A stretch of 9,019 bases of DNA from Bacteroidota bacterium (GTDB lineage: Bacteria > Bacteroidota > Ignavibacteria > Palsa-1295): the NCBI GenBank assembly GCA_025363505.1, contig JANYDV010000049.1, forward strand, positions 1 to 9,019, read 5' to 3'. Shown one piece after another: positions 6,609 through 9,019 of the stretch. Below the pieces are notes generated by a model. It saw only the letters and a list, made by a program, of their open reading frames with translations, did no database searches and had not been told where the DNA came from. The first letter of the stretch is position 1; every line of letters begins with the position of its first letter. Both the position numbers and the translations under genes were made by a program.

Positions 6609-9019
6609 CTATTGATGTCTCTTCCCTTTCTTTGCAGGCGAAAGAACCTGCAACAATGCTTGCGCCTCAGCTTTGGATGAGCTTGAAATCCCACGCATTG
6701 AAAGCAGTCTATGCAAGAGCAAAATTGCTTTCTTTTTTTCTGCCAGTTTCACATAGGAGTGAGCAGAACCAAGATAGGCTCTACCAAGTTGATCGCCGGT
6801 GAGCAATTCTGTCTCGCGAATATGATCGTAGGTATCGAGTGCTTTTTTGAATGAACCGCTTTGATACAAGAGATCCGCAAGTTGTAGCGATGATTCTGTA
6901 CCGATCGCATCACCCGAATGGGCAACAACCACTTTTTGTAATCTCGTCATTGCCTCCGCACGTCTGCTTTTGTCAAGCAAGATTGCAATGTTTTGCATTT
7001 GCGCTTTCGCCCCGACCGATGTTTCGATCAGATAGCGTTTGGTAAGATCGTCGAAGACAATAAAAGCCGAGTCGGACTTTCCCAACTCATTTAAATATAT
7101 TCCATACTCAAACATTGCCTGGGGTGCAGCGTCAGAAGAGTAATATCGGAAATCAAATGCTGATGTATAATATTCAGAAGTTTCATCAGGACTCTCTTTC
7201 TTTACAAGACGAGCAAGCTCTAAATATGCAAACGGTGCCGCATCAGATAGGTTGTGCTTCTGTGCAATGTCAAGGAAAATTTCCTTCGCGGACTCCCGTG
7301 AGGTTTTCGAGCCAACAATACTTCTCGCCGTCATCAAACGGGAAAATTGATACAGGGTGTCGTATTCATATTCTTTGCCGAACTGCATAAATGTTTTTTT
7401 CGAACGATCAAAATCGTTTGAAGCATATTCAATTTCTCCTTTGCGATACAGTAATTGTGGTGCGAACGTGGCACGTGAGTACTTCTGATAGAATGAGTCA
7501 GCAAGTATGATTGCGTCACGATTGCGCTTGAGTCTAACAAGTGTATTGATCGCGCCGAAGAGTGACAAACGAAACTCTTGTGCTTCGGGATAGCTGCTGA
7601 TTACTTTCCGGTAGGACAGATAAGCGTTTTTGTAATCACCGTCACGTTCATACTCCGCAGCAAGTAGGTATACGCTCTTGGGAGCATAAAGGGATGTCTT
7701 ATATTTTTTTAATATGGTGTTGATTGCCTCGTTTGCACGGTCGGGTTGTTTGATTGCAAACGATGCGACGGCGATATTATAGTAACAACGATCAAGCAAA
7801 TCGGACTTAGGGAGTTTGTTGATAATATAATTAAAGGCATTTATCGCTGAGCGTGAGGAATCTGCTTTCATCCGAAGCACTCCAAGTTGAAACATTGACC
7901 GTTCAGTACGATAATTGTCAAAGGTCGGGCGATCAACCGCTTGGTTATAAATCTTTACTGCTTTCTGAATATTTGATGCCGCATACTCAGCATCGCCTCG
8001 ACGTGAGAGCGCATCGTAGGCATATCGAGTGATCGAGTCAAGTTTTAGTACTCGTTCAAATGATTTATCAGCTTGCGGATAATTTCCGTTTCGAAATAGT
8101 GCCCATGCGTAGCCATACTCCGCATCAATCTGCCGCTCAGTGTTTGGAAAATCTTTTAGGAGACGCTGAAATATTAATCTCGCTTGCTCGGTACTGTCGT
8201 TTCGGAGGTAGGCTCTGCCAAGCCAAAACAATCCCTCATCGAGACCGAGTGCATTTGGTTTAGATAAATCAACAAACTGTTTTAAATCGTGCATTATTTC
8301 AGCCCAAGCATTCAGCGGTACCAGTGCAAGCCCGCGCTCAAGCGATGCGACGGCAATCAGTGCTGTATCTTCCGGCGATAAATTGGCAAGTGCAAATGCA
8401 AAATATTCGGCAGCTTTCGGAAAATTATTGCGACGATAATTAATATCACCCAACAACATTGCCGCATAAATACCTGACGGTGTACGATGATTAGCAATCG
8501 GCTCCAACAAGCCTTGAGCGTGGATCATTTGATTACTCGTGAACTCGACCAGCGCAAGGTGATAGCGAGCTTTATCGGAATAAATAGCTGATTCATCTTG
8601 CGAAAGCACCGTTAATATGTCACGTGCCTCACCGGTTTTCCCGGCGCGGAACAGTGCTATCCCCGCGTAAAATTTTGCACGAGCCGGAATATCATCATAA
8701 ACAGCAATAGGAGCAGGGTTACGCATCGATTGATTGGCATCGTTGCTTACTCGGTCAGAGTAGAATGTGCCTGTAAGACCACGCACTGTTTGCGCAGATG
8801 GGTTGCTTCGGTGTGCCGAACTATCATTTTTGCTCAGTGCGACAAATATTTTTGCAGCGTATAGATTATCATTTTTTGAAAGCGCAGCCCATCCTCGTTC
8901 AAACTCGATCAAGTGATGTAAATATATCCATTGCGATGGGTCACGGTTTTTTTCGACCGAATCACCTGTTGAAAGTACACCGTCAGCTTGCCGCAGGCTA
9001 GAAAGCGCCGAATCATAAT
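6609..9019 (-). CDS. Large tetratricopeptide-repeat protein (N-terminus cut by window edge)
   Basis: The frame is open from the right edge to the TAG at 6609-6611, giving 802 visible residues. A TTG at 8912 is in frame but is unlikely to be the start, because the 35 codons upstream (9017-8913) continue in similar TPR-like sequence without a stop. No ATG occurs in that stretch, so the true start lies outside the window. The protein is almost wholly helical repeats with TPR spacing: small residues and aromatics recur in the pattern of AYLRNDSTEQARLIFQRLL, AWALFRNGNYPQADKSFERV, GDAEYAASNIQKAVKIYNQA and AEYERDGDYKNAYLSYRKVI. The family builds scaffolds for protein-protein contacts; similar repeats occur in YbgF/BamD-type envelope proteins and in large TPR proteins of Bacteroidota. 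No catalytic domain is visible. The C-terminus ends in a short basic tail (AKKGKRHQ). A signal peptide, if any, is outside the window, so localisation cannot be decided. It converges on the DinB-like gene with a shared terminator between them. Confidence 0.88.
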   Translation of the reverse strand, partial: YDSALSSLRQADGVLSTGDSVEKNRDPSQWIYLHHLIEFERGWAALSKNDNLYAAKIFVALSKNDSSAHRSNPSAQTVRGLTGTFYSDRVSNDANQSMRNPAPIAVYDDIPARAKFYAGIALFRAGKTGEARDILTVLSQDESAIYSDKARYHLALVEFTSNQMIHAQGLLEPIANHRTPSGIYAAMLLGDINYRRNNFPKAAEYFAFALANLSPEDTALIAVASLERGLALVPLNAWAEIMHDLKQFVDLSKPNALGLDEGLFWLGRAYLRNDSTEQARLIFQRLLKDFPNTERQIDAEYGYAWALFRNGNYPQADKSFERVLKLDSITRYAYDALSRRGDAEYAASNIQKAVKIYNQAVDRPTFDNYRTERSMFQLGVLRMKADSSRSAINAFNYIINKLPKSDLLDRCYYNIAVASFAIKQPDRANEAINTILKKYKTSLYAPKSVYLLAAEYERDGDYKNAYLSYRKVISSYPEAQEFRLSLFGAINTLVRLKRNRDAIILADSFYQKYSRATFAPQLLYRKGEIEYASNDFDRSKKTFMQFGKEYEYDTLYQFSRLMTARSIVGSKTSRESAKEIFLDIAQKHNLSDAAPFAYLELARLVKKESPDETSEYYTSAFDFRYYSSDAAPQAMFEYGIYLNELGKSDSAFIVFDDLTKRYLIETSVGAKAQMQNIAILLDKSRRAEAMTRLQKVVVAHSGDAIGTESSLQLADLLYQSGSFKKALDTYDHIRETELLTGDQLGRAYLGSAHSYVKLAEKKKAILLLHRLLSMRGISSSSKAEAQALLQVLSPAKKGKRHQ

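Noticed and set aside
8910..8912. TTG as start codon of the TPR gene
   Set aside because: The same frame continues open to the right edge with TPR-like sequence, so this Leu is internal and the gene is partial.
1..9019. A defence island, biosynthetic cluster, prophage or other unusual multi-gene system
   Set aside because: No nuclease, transposase, integrase, reverse transcriptase, toxin-antitoxin pair, array or megasynthase is present; the genes are of mixed housekeeping type.

Overview
The window is an ordinary-looking stretch of bacterial chromosome with moderate GC, close gene packing and no mobile element, CRISPR array, tRNA or rRNA. The gene content is an HtrA protease, a class II fumarase, a soluble DUF58 protein, a lipoprotein peptide-type binding protein, a DinB-like protein and a very long TPR protein. 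Most starts lack a Shine-Dalgarno sequence. Together these suggest a member of the Bacteroidota/Chlorobiota (FCB) group, perhaps an Ignavibacteria- or Kapabacteria-like lineage. This placement is an inference from style and content; no marker gene proves it.

Layout: positions 1-4107 carry four leftward genes. Read in transcription order, they are a YCII-domain protein (4107-3811), a DUF58 protein (3619-2708), fumarase FumC (2658-1267) and an HtrA/DegP-type protease (1147 to beyond the left edge, so its C-terminus is missing). The DUF58-fumC gap is short (49 bp) and compatible with co-transcription; the fumC-htrA gap (119 bp) is less clear. At 4108-4164 a 57-bp divergent intergenic region separates the YCII gene from a rightward pair: an SBP_bac_5 lipoprotein (4165-5961) and, 10 bp later, a DinB-superfamily protein (5972-6487). 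A perfect 18-bp stem hairpin at 6505-6544 sits between this pair and a convergent leftward gene for a very large TPR protein (6609 to beyond the right edge, so its N-terminus is missing).

Functionally the genes form a mixed housekeeping set: envelope protein quality control (HtrA), TCA cycle (FumC), a MIDAS-containing vWA-like DUF58 protein, solute capture (binding lipoprotein) and a scaffold-like TPR protein. They do not add up to a recognisable defence, biosynthetic or mobile system, and I found no convincing evidence of an undescribed system. The points most worth a second look are the DinB-like protein, which seems to have lost its metal ligands and is tightly linked to an orphan binding lipoprotein; the DUF58 protein with no MoxR partner in view; and the giant TPR protein. 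There is no gene-free stretch longer than 300 bp.
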